From Lonicera japonica (lineage: Eukaryota; Streptophyta; Magnoliopsida; Dipsacales; Caprifoliaceae): a stretch of 64,000 nucleotides of DNA. The notes under the pieces are model-generated. The model searched no databases. It saw nothing but the letters and a program-made list of their open reading frames with translations, and was not told the DNA's origin. This document shows, one piece after another, positions 44,977-55,172 of the stretch. Numbering within the stretch: position 1 is the stretch's first letter; the number at the start of each line of letters is the position of its first letter. The position numbers and the translations under genes were made by a program. Location of the stretch: positions 31,154,833-31,218,832 of the forward strand of contig CM038466.1 of assembly GCA_021464415.1 (NCBI GenBank), in the 5' to 3' direction.

Positions 44977-44977
<1 letters not shown>
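44952..44977 (+). other. Helitron 3' hairpin and CTRR terminus
   Basis: Hairpin gtgcc-ttt-ggcac, then gagctaccc and CTAA, followed by T. This is the replication-termination structure of Helitrons. Confidence 0.8.
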
Positions 44978-45012
<35 letters not shown>

Positions 45013-45072
45013 CGTGTTTTTATAAATTTTTTTAAATGTTAACCATAATATAGTTAAGTATACTCTAGTTAA
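44978..45072. repeat. (TA)n and CACTA spacer
   Basis: TA microsatellite from about 44982 to 45011, followed by AT-rich spacer ending in the target duplication ctagttaa (45065-45072). Confidence 0.8.
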
Positions 45073-47470
45073 GGGGGCTATTATTTATACCCCCAATTTT
45101 GTCACTAACACCACCATCTATAATTTGATAAAAAAACACATTTCAACACTCCATTTTTTTTGTCACAAACACCTTCTCACTTAACCATCATTTAACTTAT
45201 TTACCCAATGGTTAAAACATTAAGCTATCTATTTATTTATTTTTTAATAAAACTAATCTAACATTAACCCAAATAATTAAACCTATATCTCCCATTTTCC
45301 CCCATTCACAACATATTCCATTGCTTCAAGTAAAACGATAGAGAGAGAAGAGACTTATTGATTTATCATTTGAGCTCTCAAATCAAGAAATCACAACCAA
45401 ATCGAAGCACAAATATTATTGGTGGGAAGTTTGAAGCTTTGATTATGATAAATAAGAAACATTGTTCATGAAATGGTGGAGAAAGAAGAAGTTCAAGAAA
45501 AAGTTGGTGGTGAAATTACACTCTAAAATGAAGCCAAAGATATATTATAATTGTTATTATTGGTGTATTAATGTGTATATTAGCTTTCTTATATTATTCT
45601 ACAACATTCAAATTAAAACAAATATGTAATCCCCAAAACATAGTATAAAACAAGTTCTATCCAGGCTTGACTCGCTTTATATAAGGAGAGTAATCTAGTT
45701 ACAACTCTTCTCAAACAAGGTTACACACTCACCCCATGTGAGACGAGTGTGTGTTATTAGGCGAGTCACTCACAACACATTCATTTGATGTGGGGTGAGT
45801 GTGAAACACTCTAGTACATTCCGCACTCCATTACCTTATATTAGGCGAGTTATTTACAACACATTTACCTGATGTGGGGTGAGTGTGTGTAAATCCACTC
45901 ACCTGTCATTAGATAAGAGACATAAATGACTTTTTTCTTTTTCAACGTTAAGTAATTTTATTTTGGGTTAATGATACAATAAACCCAAAAGTTTGGGTCA
46001 AATTCTATTCGTATACTCAAAGTTTCAAAAGTTGCAAGTGGAACCTTGAAGTACATTAAATGACATGTTCTAAACCTTCCGCCTAACCCCATTAAATTTT
46101 TTTGACAGAATGCTGATGTAGATTAAATGAAATAATAAAAGGAAGAGAGAGAAGGAAGAAGAAGATCAACAGTACCTCCTCCCCCCAATAGTACAACCGC
46201 TTTTTCCCACCTCCACCTTCACCGCCATAGCCACAAATCGAAATGCTTCGGGCCATTGTAAAGAGAATGAGAAAGCATGGGGCTGAAGGGTTTTTTCTTC
46301 CTCTTCTTCTCTTTAATCACACCACCATTGAAATACATCAAAACTTCCTTCAATCACACCTACCATTAAAATACTTTAAAACTTCTTCATCTTCTTTTTC
46401 TTCTTTTGAGGACGGGATGCAAATCTGGGAGAAACTTCTCTGAGGATGGCTCAATAAAACCCTAAAACGAAACAAAATGATGCAAAAAACATTGGGAAAT
46501 AATCAAATAAAATTGAAGTGAAATATAATATGACAGTGATTCTAAAGAAGTACCCATACATACTCGAACATGTTCTTCACTTGACCTCCTCAAATCTATG
46601 TAAAGCTCGATTAACTTGGTAAGCACCGAAAAACCAAAGTAGATCATTACAATATGCATTATTGGTAATAAAAACATGATGGCAGTGACATACAATTACG
46701 GTGACAACATAAAAGGAGCAAATTTTCAATTAACAATACATATTCAGAATAGTTCAAAATTACCGGTCATTGCAGCTGACTGTAGCAAAGCTTGAAATTT
46801 TTGCATAAATGTTTGGTAATGAAACATTGTCATCAGTTTCCTTATCCTTCGAAATCTTTGGTAATGGTATGTGTGATTGAAGAAGAAAAAGAAGATGATG
46901 AAGTTTTAAAGTATTTTAATGGTAGGTGTGATTGAAGGAAGTTTTGATGTATTTTGATGGTGGTGTGATTAAAGAGAAGAAAAAGAAGCCCTTCAGCCCC
47001 ATGCTTTCTCATTCTCTCTACAATGGCCCGAAGCATCTCGATTTGTGGCTATGGCAGTGGAGGTGGAGGTGGGGAGGAGCGATTGTACTGTTGGGGTGGC
47101 GGGGGGGGGGGGGGGTGGATGGAGGAGGTAATGTTGATCTTCTTCTTCCTTTTATTCTTTCTTTTTTATTTTTTCATTTAATCCACATCAGCATTCTGTC
47201 AAAAAAATTTAACGGGGTTAGGCGGAAGGTTTAAAACGTGTGACTTGATGTAATTCAAGGTTCCGCTTGCAACTATTGATATTTTGAGTATACAAATAGA
47301 ATTTGACCCAAACTTTAGGGTTTATTATATCATTAATCCTTTTTTTTAATTAATATTTGTATGAACTCTTAATTTAATGAAGGGTGTTAGTGACTAAAAA
47401 TTAACATAAAAAGGATATTTGTAACAAAAATGACGTTAGTGACAAAATTGTGATCGTAAATAATAGGCCC
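45073..47470. mobile_element. TIR element with 8-bp duplication, hosting a foldback element
   Basis: Left end gggggctattatttatacc...aattttgtcactaac. The right end is its inverse, gttagtgacaaaattg...taaataataggccc. The terminal inverted repeat is imperfect, about 38 bp. The perfect direct repeat ctagttaa flanks both ends (45065-45072, 47471-47478). No transposase is seen. An 8-bp duplication fits hAT or a Mutator-like element. About 1.0 kb remains after removing the inner element at 45965-47339. Confidence 0.75.
45965..47339. mobile_element. Foldback element with about 450-bp inverted arms
   Basis: Arm 45965-46407 is the reverse complement of 46879-47339 with scattered differences. Ends are gggttaatgatacaataaaccc and its inverse. 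The arms include a GC-rich section, so each arm encodes the same short frame (MLRAIV.RMRKHGAEG at 46243 on plus and at 47036 on minus). The loop (46408-46878) has no recognised coding content. Long arms and termini of this type suggest a non-autonomous Mutator-like element. The flanks are T-rich, so a 9-bp duplication cannot be judged. Confidence 0.8.
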
Positions 47471-47478
47471 CTAGTTAA

Positions 47479-47810
47479 CCCAAAAGGCAAATAAACACAA
47501 ACCAAATCCCAAATCAAAAGTTTCAAACCCATTATCTCTCCCTCCCTCTCCATTCCCCCCGAAATTTCTTCCCCCAGATCCCTAATTTCTCCCCCAAATC
47601 TCTTCTACTTTCGTAGTTCTTCTTCATTCCCTCAAATTTCACCTAATTCATTCCCTAATTTCTCACTTTCTTTACTACACCACCAGCACGAAGCACCAGC
47701 ACCGGACCATCGACGACTTCTGAGCCCCAACTTCCCGTCTCAGCCATCGACGACTTTTCGCCGACATCGACAACTTCTCACCGGTACATACTCTCTCTCT
47801 CTATCTCCGT
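47479..47810 (+). other. Probable 5' untranslated exon of the TNPA-like gene
   Basis: A pyrimidine-rich leader (cattatctctccctccctc, gaaatttcttcccccagatc) runs into cgacgacttctgagcc and ends at accg|gtacatactctctctctc, a plausible donor near 47781. The next good acceptor before the first coding exon is tgtccag|gtattc at 51664. The link is inferred from position only. The intervening intron would be about 3.9 kb and hold the hAT insertion. Confidence 0.4.
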
Positions 47811-48260
47811 CTATCTGTCTATCTCTATCTCCGTCTCTGTTGAATTAGACTCACATGATCTTGTACATTACTATCTCACGCATGTCTGGTTCAATTGATT
47901 GTATGCTTCCCTGCTATGATAAAGTTTATCTATCTCATTGTTCATTTCTCTCTCTCTCTCTCTCTCTTTTTGATATGTTGCGCTGTTTAGTGGCCAAATC
48001 TCTAATGATTGTTGGAACAGAGTGCGAGTGAAATTGTTTGACGTAATGGAGATATCTCAAATGTCGTACTATTTGCTTTTGGATCTCAGTATATAGGAAC
48101 TCCGGTAGTGATGGATAATGGATTTTAGTTTTCAATATATGCTTATGATAATGTGTTTTACCATATATTATTCTGTTTATATTAGAGCCTGTCATATATT
48201 GTCCAGATTTGGGTTCTGACTGTCTGTTTGGTGTATTTTGTATGCTTGTTTTTGTATTTA
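47811..48260. other. Intron-like sequence with (CT)n
   Basis: T-rich sequence with CT runs near 47793-47830 and 47948-47967. The open frame on the minus strand (47935-48384) is built from the tandem repeat and has no motif. Confidence 0.5.
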
Positions 48261-48261
48261 G

Positions 48262-48590
48262 CTCATTAGGTTGTAAGACTATTTGTTTATAGATGTTGGG
48301 TTCAACGTAGCACAACTTGATTTTGTGACAATGTAGCACAGATTTGGGTTCTGACTGTCTGTTTAACTCTATTTGATTTTTCAAGGGTTTGATTTTGAGC
48401 TCATTATTATATTTATCTCATTAGGTTGTAAGACTGTTTGTTTATAGATGTTGGGTTCAACGTAGCACAATTTGATTTTGTGACAATGTAGCACAGATTT
48501 GGGTTCTGACTGTCTGTTTAACTCTATTTGATTTTGAGCTCATTATTATATTTATCTCATTAGGTTGTAAGTCTACTTGTGAAATATTTA
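48262..48590 (+). repeat. Tandem repeat, about 140-155 bp, two and a fraction copies
   Basis: The unit ctcattaggttgtaagact...gggttcaacgtagcacaa...gggttctgactgtctgttt begins at about 48262 and 48417, and a third copy starts near 48557. The first unit is longer by a short insertion (tttttcaagggtttgattt). Confidence 0.88.
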
Positions 48591-49632
48591 AGTGCCCCCT
48601 AAGTGATTGTTTACATGCATTATATACATAGTGTACTTGGTCCAAAGCTTTTAACCCGATTATACTATAATAAGGACCAACTTCATTATAGCTAAATATT
48701 TTTTTTTTGTTGGTATTCACTGTGACTCAATTGGTGAAATAGTACCTCTAATGAAAGTCTAGTACGATGGGTCATATCATCAAATCTGTTCGAGCTAAGA
48801 TCACAATTTGGCATTTCTTTTTTCAGAAATTGCGCCTTTCCGCGCCTGCCTTTTCTGTGTTATGTCTTTGAGAAGAGCTTACTTATGAGGCTCTATAAGT
48901 ACGTTATACGTAGTAGCTCTTTCTATTGCTTGGAAACATTTGGTATATTCCCACTTTATGAGAAATTTACATAGTGCATTCCCAAGGCTTTGTGTGAACC
49001 AGGGGTGGACAAAACTTGGCCCATTGCACCCACTGAAATTTTGGATTTTTTTGCCCTATACATAATAAATCATTTTTTTTAAAGCCCTTATGTGATTTTT
49101 ATAATATACAATTTCATTATTTGAAAACCATTTTACTTCAGTCAAATGGCTCCTGGTGGAGTTATATTGCATCTTTAAGCATGTGAGTATGATTGTTTGA
49201 TGCAGTTTATGAAAAAAAAATGTAATGTGCATATTAAAATTTGGAGATTGCTATACATGAATTTCTATTCTTACTTGCCTGCTAAACTGCGCCTTTAGAG
49301 TTAGAGCATCAAACCCAAATTGTTCGTTAGAAAAAAAAAATAAAAAAATTTAATGACATTCTACCTTATGACTGTTTTTAATTAAAAGTCATAAAATGAT
49401 CAAATTCTTGTAAGAAATTTAATTATATTTTGTTGTATGTCTTTTTTACGCTATTTTTACCTTAATGGTATCAATAGAATTAACTTTATATGTTAAGCCA
49501 CCAAAACTATATATATATGGATCAATTTTATCGTTGTTCGAAAAAAAGAATAAATTTTATTGAATCTCGAAGATCAAAATTAAAGTACTCCACATTCAGG
49601 TAAAGTGTTCTATATATAGTCAGTGGTGGACT
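48591..49632. other. Intron-like or AT-rich spacer
   Basis: No gene or terminal repeat seen. 48800-48870 is moderately GC-rich but without an open frame of note. Confidence 0.5.
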
Positions 49633-49640
49633 GGTGGGAC

Positions 49641-50629
49641 TAGGGGTGTGCAAAAACCGAACCGGACCGAATGGACCGACTGGACCGGACCAAATAATAG
49701 GGTTTTTTTCTGGTTTTATATGTACAACGGTCCGGTCCTGTCCAATTTTTAGAGGACCGAACTAGACCGGTCCGGTCTTCGGTCTTGTGAAAAAAAAAAC
49801 TTATAAACCGGACCGGACCGATATATATATGTATAATAAAGGAAAAATATTAAAGTAACTCCCTTTGTCCAGGCGGATGACAAGAGGCTTTGTATTAATT
49901 GGGTCTCAAGTTCGAATCTGTGGGATACCATTTTATTTTTTGTTAGCATAATTAATGTAAGTACTTTGTTGAAGGATAAAAGGAAAAAAAAAAAAAAAAG
50001 GAGAGAAAGAAACCCTAGCATTTACAGCCGCCAGCAAACTTCCCTCCCCCCATTCTCTCAATCCGTTTTTTCTATCTCTTTCTCTTAGTCCGTTCTAAAA
50101 AAAAAAAAAAAAGAGGAAGAAACCCTAGCATTTACAGCCGCCGGCCAACTTCCCTCCCCCCATTCTCTCACTCCGTTTTCTCTATCTCTTTCTCTTAATT
50201 CATTCTCTCTCCCTTTCTCTTAATCTCTCAAATTAAACCCTAAATCTTCCCTCCCCTCTTTCTCTCAATCCGTCTTCACTCTCTCTCCCCTCTTTCTCTT
50301 AATCCGTTTTCTCTCTCTTTCTCTCTCCCACTAAACCCTAAATCACGGGATATTTACGCCACCAGCCAACTCCCCCCTCTCAATCTGTCCCCAAGCCGTC
50401 GCTTCCTCCGGTGACACCAAGCCGTTGCCATTGTCAAATTCCAGCTGTAGCTGTTTCTGCCGGACTGATTGGGACCGACCGAAACCAACCCATTTAAAGT
50501 GGTCCGGTTTGGTCCGGTTTTGAAAGATTATTCGGTCCAGTCCGGTTCGAAAAATTTTAGGACCAAGGAGGTCGGTCCGGTCCGAAAATACAGCCAACGG
50601 TCCGGTTGACCGGACCGTGAACACCCCTA
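49641..50629. mobile_element. Non-autonomous hAT element
   Basis: Starts TAGGGGTGTGCAAAAACCG and ends with the inverse GAACACCCCTA. It has a perfect 8-bp duplication ggtgggac (49633-49640, 50630-50637). Both subterminal zones carry many copies of accggaccgg / ccggtccggt, the usual subterminal motif of this hAT group. The middle holds a direct duplication of about 112 bp (units near 50002 and 50113, each with gaaaccctagcatttacagc). No transposase. The T-arm-like aagttcgaatctgtggg near 49908 is not part of a tRNA gene. Confidence 0.92.
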
Positions 50630-50637
50630 GGTGGGAC

Positions 50638-51664
50638 TCAGATTAGCAAAACTAAATCAATATCAAATTTGTTTTTATGGAGTATTGTTTTATTCATTTT
50701 TTTATTTAACATTTCTATTAATTTTGGTTCATATCAACAGTTATTTTCTTAAGAATAAATAAATACATTAATATATGTTTAATTAGTAGCAATTAGGCCC
50801 ATGAAAGAAAAGAAAAACAAAGAGATGGTGAGAAGAGAAATTAATGATAACATTTTTTAGGGCACATAACACTAAAATAATTATGTGATATATGATTAAT
50901 ACATGTTGTAGATAATTTTTGAATATGTATATTTTAACATTCATTAATTAAAATACATATTGAATGAGCTTATGCTATTTCTAAGAAGAAACTTTTTGTG
51001 TATCATATTATTTGGAGCAAAACCCCATCTCTATATATATTGGTCTAATAAGTTATTAATTAGTAGATATATATTACATATATATACATACAACGGATGT
51101 TAGTACAGTAAAGTAATGTGAACCTGTCTCTATGTTTATTTTCATGTTCACTTTCACTTTTGTGGCTCTTTTCATGATTTGAATTACTAGTGTTTTTCCG
51201 TGCATCATTCCAATAGAGAAAGAGTGAGCGGAAGGAATGTGCACTGGTGGTGCACGATCTAAAACAGTTAGTTATGATTGTGTATCTTTCGCATCTGCTT
51301 AGTGGTGAAGTTCCATAAGTATATGTTTATATAGATTAACAGGATTCTTTGTTTTCATAAATGAATTATATTAAGAAAATTCCAATTTCTACCTTGAAAT
51401 TAAAAAATTCCAACTATACATGGATGATGAACTTATTACAGAATGAAAGATTGCATGCTTTAATTTTACAAAGTTAATTCTTAATTCATGGGAACATAAC
51501 AAGTAAGCTTATTGGTGTGAGCTTGACTACAAATATATGAGTACAAGCTATAGTCCAGTGACCTAGTTTTTCACAAAGATAGCAAGTATCTTTTGTTATT
51601 GTGCATGGATAAACACCGTTGCTATTGATGTATTCATATTTCTTTAATGTGTATAATTGTCCAG
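50638..51664. other. AT-rich sequence upstream of the coding exons
   Basis: No gene and no terminal repeats are visible. The last part (about 51600-51664) is a T-rich intron end leading to the cag acceptor. Confidence 0.5.
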
Positions 51665-51674
51665 GTATTCGAAG

Positions 51675-53254
51675 ATGCCTCCTAAGACATCGAGGAGAGC
51701 GACGAGCAGGGGCCCGATCAAGCAGCTGCGTCAAAGCGTTGCACAACACTTTGCGGCTACAGCCCCTGGAGGAATTCTCAATCATCAGGTTCCATCTACC
51801 CAGCATTCGTCTACCACGAGCACATCCACCACCGGGCGTTCGTTTCCTCGCAGCATTCGTTGCAAGAACGGAGGTGATTACATTTTTAGTAGTTTTTTTT
51901 TTCCGCTTTTTTCTACTAAAACTCTCTCTCTCTATATATATATTAATTATAATGTATGTTTTAATTTGTAGATACGTCGACTTCCACATCCGCCTCCACT
52001 CACAGGAGAGGCATAGTGGTGGGTAAAAAGACCAATAAAGAGGTGCGGAAGCAAGAAAAGATTAACCTCGAGTGGTCCGGCGAGCTCAAATTGCCATCGT
52101 CTAAGGTGGTTCAGGGCTGTCTCGCACGTGACATAAGTAGTGTCGTGAGAGACAAAGTCTCCATGATGGTGCCTTCATATTGGCATTTGCCTGAAGAGCA
52201 CCTTCAGATTGTCTACAACCACATCTCGGTAAGGGTGATTAACTAATTTATATTTTCTTTATACTTGCGTAAATTTTTTGAATTCGACTTATATATGTTG
52301 TTTTTGTTTTGTAGACCTACTATGACGTCAGCCATGACAATGTCGAGATGTTCGAATACATTCAAAAATTAGCATATGGACAGTTCAATCAATGGATGTC
52401 GGAGTGCAAGGTCCACTTCGAGACATACGGCCCAGACGTTCCTGTAGAGTTTGTGAAGCGTGTGGATGAGTGGACCTGGCTGATGGCGCACTGGTCCACC
52501 GAGGAGAGTAAAGTAATGTCTTCCGTCATTTGCATCTCTTTCAATATCATTCATCATCATCATGATCATGAACTTGATGTTTACATTAATTGAATGAATT
52601 GTTTCTAAATGTTGCATTGTATTGCAGGCCCGCTCCAAGAGAATAAGGCGGTTAGGGTGTTTGAGAAGGAGGTGAACCACAGATTGGGTTCGATCCCCTT
52701 CGCCTATCAAGCGAAGAAGCTGAAGGAATCTGGAGATAAAGCCCCTATTCCCAATACCTGGGTGGAAGTATATAAGAAGAAGGCTCCAGTTACAGAGGTA
52801 AAAGTTTGTTAATTGTTTGCTGTTTTGTTATTGTTTATTCATTGTTATTGAATTATTGGTTAATTGTTATTTGCAGGCTGCGATGAGCGCAGCGGTGGAG
52901 GCTTCCGTCGCCTCTTTCGAAGCCTCAAATCTCACGCCACCACCTGTGGAAGGCTGCTCGGACTTGATCCTGCTAGCACCGATCACTCTCCCTATTGAGA
53001 AACAGATCAATATTGTTCAAGGAGAGGTTGGTGTTCAGAGAGGGACGGTCATTCACGATTTGGGGATAGGGTACAGGAGGGACCCACAGCAGAGGGGTGG
53101 TTCGCAGATGCCGGATCTGTCTTCCGAGGTCGAGGAGCTCCGGTCTACCATAGCAAGAATGCAGAAAGAGATGGAAGAAATGCAAGCTCAAGTTCGACTC
53201 CTTCTTAGAAAGAATGCTTCCGGTGGCGAGTCTACTTACCACCAACAGCCATAG
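51675..53254 (+). CDS. TNPA-like CACTA protein (Transposase_24 type), five exons
   Basis: Coding exons 51675-51873, 51972-52228, 52315-52507, 52628-52797 and 52877-53254 join through GT...AG introns into one frame of 398 codons plus TAG. The start MPPKTSRRATSRG is the first ATG after a cag acceptor at 51664. Residues about 85-270 fit the plant transposase family Ptta/En/Spm (PF03004): KINLEWSGELKLPSSKVVQG, VPSYWHLPEEHLQIVYNHIS, FNQWMSECKVHFETYGP, DEWTWLMAHWSTEES, LGSIPFAYQAKKLKESGD, NTWVEVYKK. The C-terminus has a predicted coiled coil (SSEVEELRSTIARMQKEMEE). The exon 3 donor is uncertain: at 52513 (phase 0) the frame breaks in exon 4, while at 52508 it stays open. In En/Spm the corresponding protein binds subterminal repeats, which lie just downstream here. 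Confidence 0.82.
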
Positions 53255-53534
53255 GTTAACACCAATGTTCTTTTTTTAATTTTGAGAATTGAAGTTTTTT
53301 TTTTGAACATTTTGAGACTTTATGTATATGTTAAGAGTTTTATTAAATTTCGTGAATTACATGATGTAGTTTTGTAAATTGTAATGTAATTTTGTGAATT
53401 ATGTATTTCTGAACTTGGGTGTTTTAGAATTAGTTGTTTGGGATTACAGATTATTCTTGGTATAAAATGTAGGTAACAATGTTATATATAAAATGTAGCT
53501 TCGGTTGCATGGGTTATTGTAATTTTAGCATTTG

Positions 53535-54026
53535 TTGGAATTATAATCTTTCACTTAGACGACGAAGGTACGTCACCTAAAAAGGATACATGTCCCATCT
53601 TAAGAGATGTACATTGACTACGTACGTTGCTTAAGTTAGCCCCGTAGGAGATGTACATTGACTATATCCATTGCTTAAGTTTGCCACTTAGAAAACAAAT
53701 ATAGATCAATGTACGTCGTCTAAGTTGCATTCGTAGGAGGCATACATTGATCTATGTACGTCTCCGAAGTTGGACTCCTTAAGTTGTCTTCTTAGGAGAC
53801 GTACATTGATCAATGTACGTCTCCTAAAATATTAGGCGACAAATATTGTGTGTGTCACTTAAGAACTTCTTAGGCGACGAACCAATGTTTGTATCGTCGC
53901 CTAAGAGTTTAGGCGACACAACTTAGGCGACGGCTCTTAAGCGGCGTCTTGTTCGTCGCTCGAGTCTTAGGAGACGTACATTCTTAACTTAGGAGACGAA
54001 CAATGTCCATCGCTTAAACTCTTGTT
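53535..54026 (+). repeat. CACTA subterminal repeat region
   Basis: The short motif ttagg(c/a)gacg and its inverse cgtc(g/t)cctaa recur more than a dozen times in both orientations over about 490 bp. Longer variants include gagacgtacattga / tcaatgtacgtctc. Such arrays mark the ends of CACTA elements and are bound by the TNPA-type protein. The expected CACTA terminal repeat is not present at 54026, where an LTR fragment starts. Confidence 0.85.
53792..53827. other. Perfect 36-bp palindrome
   Basis: The arm ttaggagacgtacattga is followed without spacer by its exact reverse complement. It sits within the subterminal repeats and joins two motif copies head to head. Confidence 0.95.
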
Positions 54027-54167
54027 GGGCATAATGGCAATGTTAAATACAAAAGTGCTTCGAGAGTAATCGAGAAATAAATTGACAAATCGAGTAGTTT
54101 TAGAAAGATAAACGCGTCAAATAACTCCGAAAGTGAGCGTATGAATAACAATATTATGCGTTCATCA
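54027..54167 (-). mobile_element. LTR end fragment
   Basis: Matches the last 140 bp of the solo LTR at 14584-16317 (16180-16317): aatacaaaagtgct, gataaacgcgtcaaa, caacaatatta, ending gcgttcatca. In minus sense this is the first 140 bp of the LTR. Only this end is present; its left side is fused to the CACTA subterminal region, so a truncation or deletion has occurred. Confidence 0.8.
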
Positions 54168-54361
54168 CTAGTTTGTGCTTCAAAGAATTGATTGAATGAT
54201 AAGGTGTACACATGTATTACTTGTGACGTTGGCATTGAATTTTGCAGCTGCGGCATAAACAATGGAGAGAACATTTTCCGCTATGAGTACTATAAAAACT
54301 TTGCTACGCAATCAAATCAGCGATCAATGGATGAATGATAACATGGTTTGTACATAGATTA

Positions 54362-55172
54362 GGGTGTGTTTGGTAACATCAGTTCATAATTGGAATTGGG
54401 AGATTGTTTTAGAATTTTATTGTTTGAATAGCGCTAAAAGGTCGGACATGGAATTTCAAAACCATCAACTTTAAAAAATTAAATTTTATACGGAGAGTAG
54501 TAGAGTTTCTAATTCCAATTCTCATAAAATTCTAAAAAAAAAATCTAGAAAAATACATCATTAAGCACCACCACCATACATTCCACTTCCACCCCACACC
54601 AACCACCCCAACTTTCCACACACGCAGTGCCCCACCCTACCCCCAACACGTACTGCTATAATATTTCTGGCAACTCCACCATTAAATATGATACCTATGC
54701 ACATATGTATATACATTACATATCCAGTAAATATTTGAATGTGTATGTGTATGTTTATGTGTATGTGTATGTGTATGTGTATATATATATATATATTATA
54801 TGTGTGTATATTATATATATATATATATTATATTTATGGTGTATATTTATTGAAAATGTTATCACAACCTACTGCCGCCCCTGATATAGGAGTTCCGGCG
54901 ACCACAAACGATGCTTTAGTGAGGTTGACGGGGGTTCAAGTAGTGGACAGTGGAAGCAGAAGTTCTTTAAACATGTTGCCTCTTTTAAATTTCAAATGAA
55001 CTTTACAAATAGGCAAACAACCAAATTTTGAAATTGTAACAGAATTCCAAATGAAAAAAACTATATACATTCCAAACAATAGTATTGTAATTATGTAATA
55101 TTGTAGAATTTCAATTCTATAGTACGTATTACAATTCTTATAAAATTCTAAAATTATGTAACAACCGCACCC
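54362..55172. mobile_element. Putative PIF/Harbinger-like MITE
   Basis: Absent from copy A at the homologous position (near 9868), so it inserted as a unit. It begins gggtgtgtttggtaaca after tta and ends tgtaacaaccgcaccc, an imperfect inverted terminus typical of Harbinger-like MITEs. The right tta duplication is not immediately adjacent (gac intervenes). It carries a TG/TA microsatellite at about 54737-54835 and no transposase. Confidence 0.6.
54737..54835 (+). repeat. Compound (TGTATG)n/(TA)n microsatellite
   Basis: Runs of gtatgt followed by two TA tracts separated by tatgtgtgta. The tyrosine/valine-rich open frames here are products of this repeat. Confidence 0.9.

Larger units (their letters stand above)
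31350..44977 (+). mobile_element. Helitron, non-autonomous, with nested SIRE element
   Basis: The 5' end is TCTATATAATAAGAGA preceded by A (31349). The 3' end is a short hairpin gtgcc-ttt-ggcac (44952-44964) followed 9 nt later by CTAA (44974-44977) and then T (44978). This A|TC...CTRR|T arrangement, a 3' hairpin and no target duplication are the defining marks of plant Helitrons. No Rep/helicase gene is seen. Without the SIRE insertion the unit is about 3.8 kb and holds sequence resembling captured gene pieces (leader, exon-like blocks with GT/AG borders). Confidence 0.82.

Noticed and set aside
47935..48384. 149-codon minus-strand open frame
   Set aside because: Low-complexity, built from the tandem repeat (RQSEPKS occurs twice) and a CT run; no recognised domain.
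49890..49925. tRNA T-arm-like aagttcgaatctgtggg
   Set aside because: No D-arm or acceptor stem at the right spacing; it lies inside a bounded hAT element, so not a tRNA gene.
51486..51989. 167-codon minus-strand open frame
   Set aside because: It is antisense to the first exon of the TNPA-like gene and has no motif. The plus strand has splice sites, homology pattern and downstream exons.
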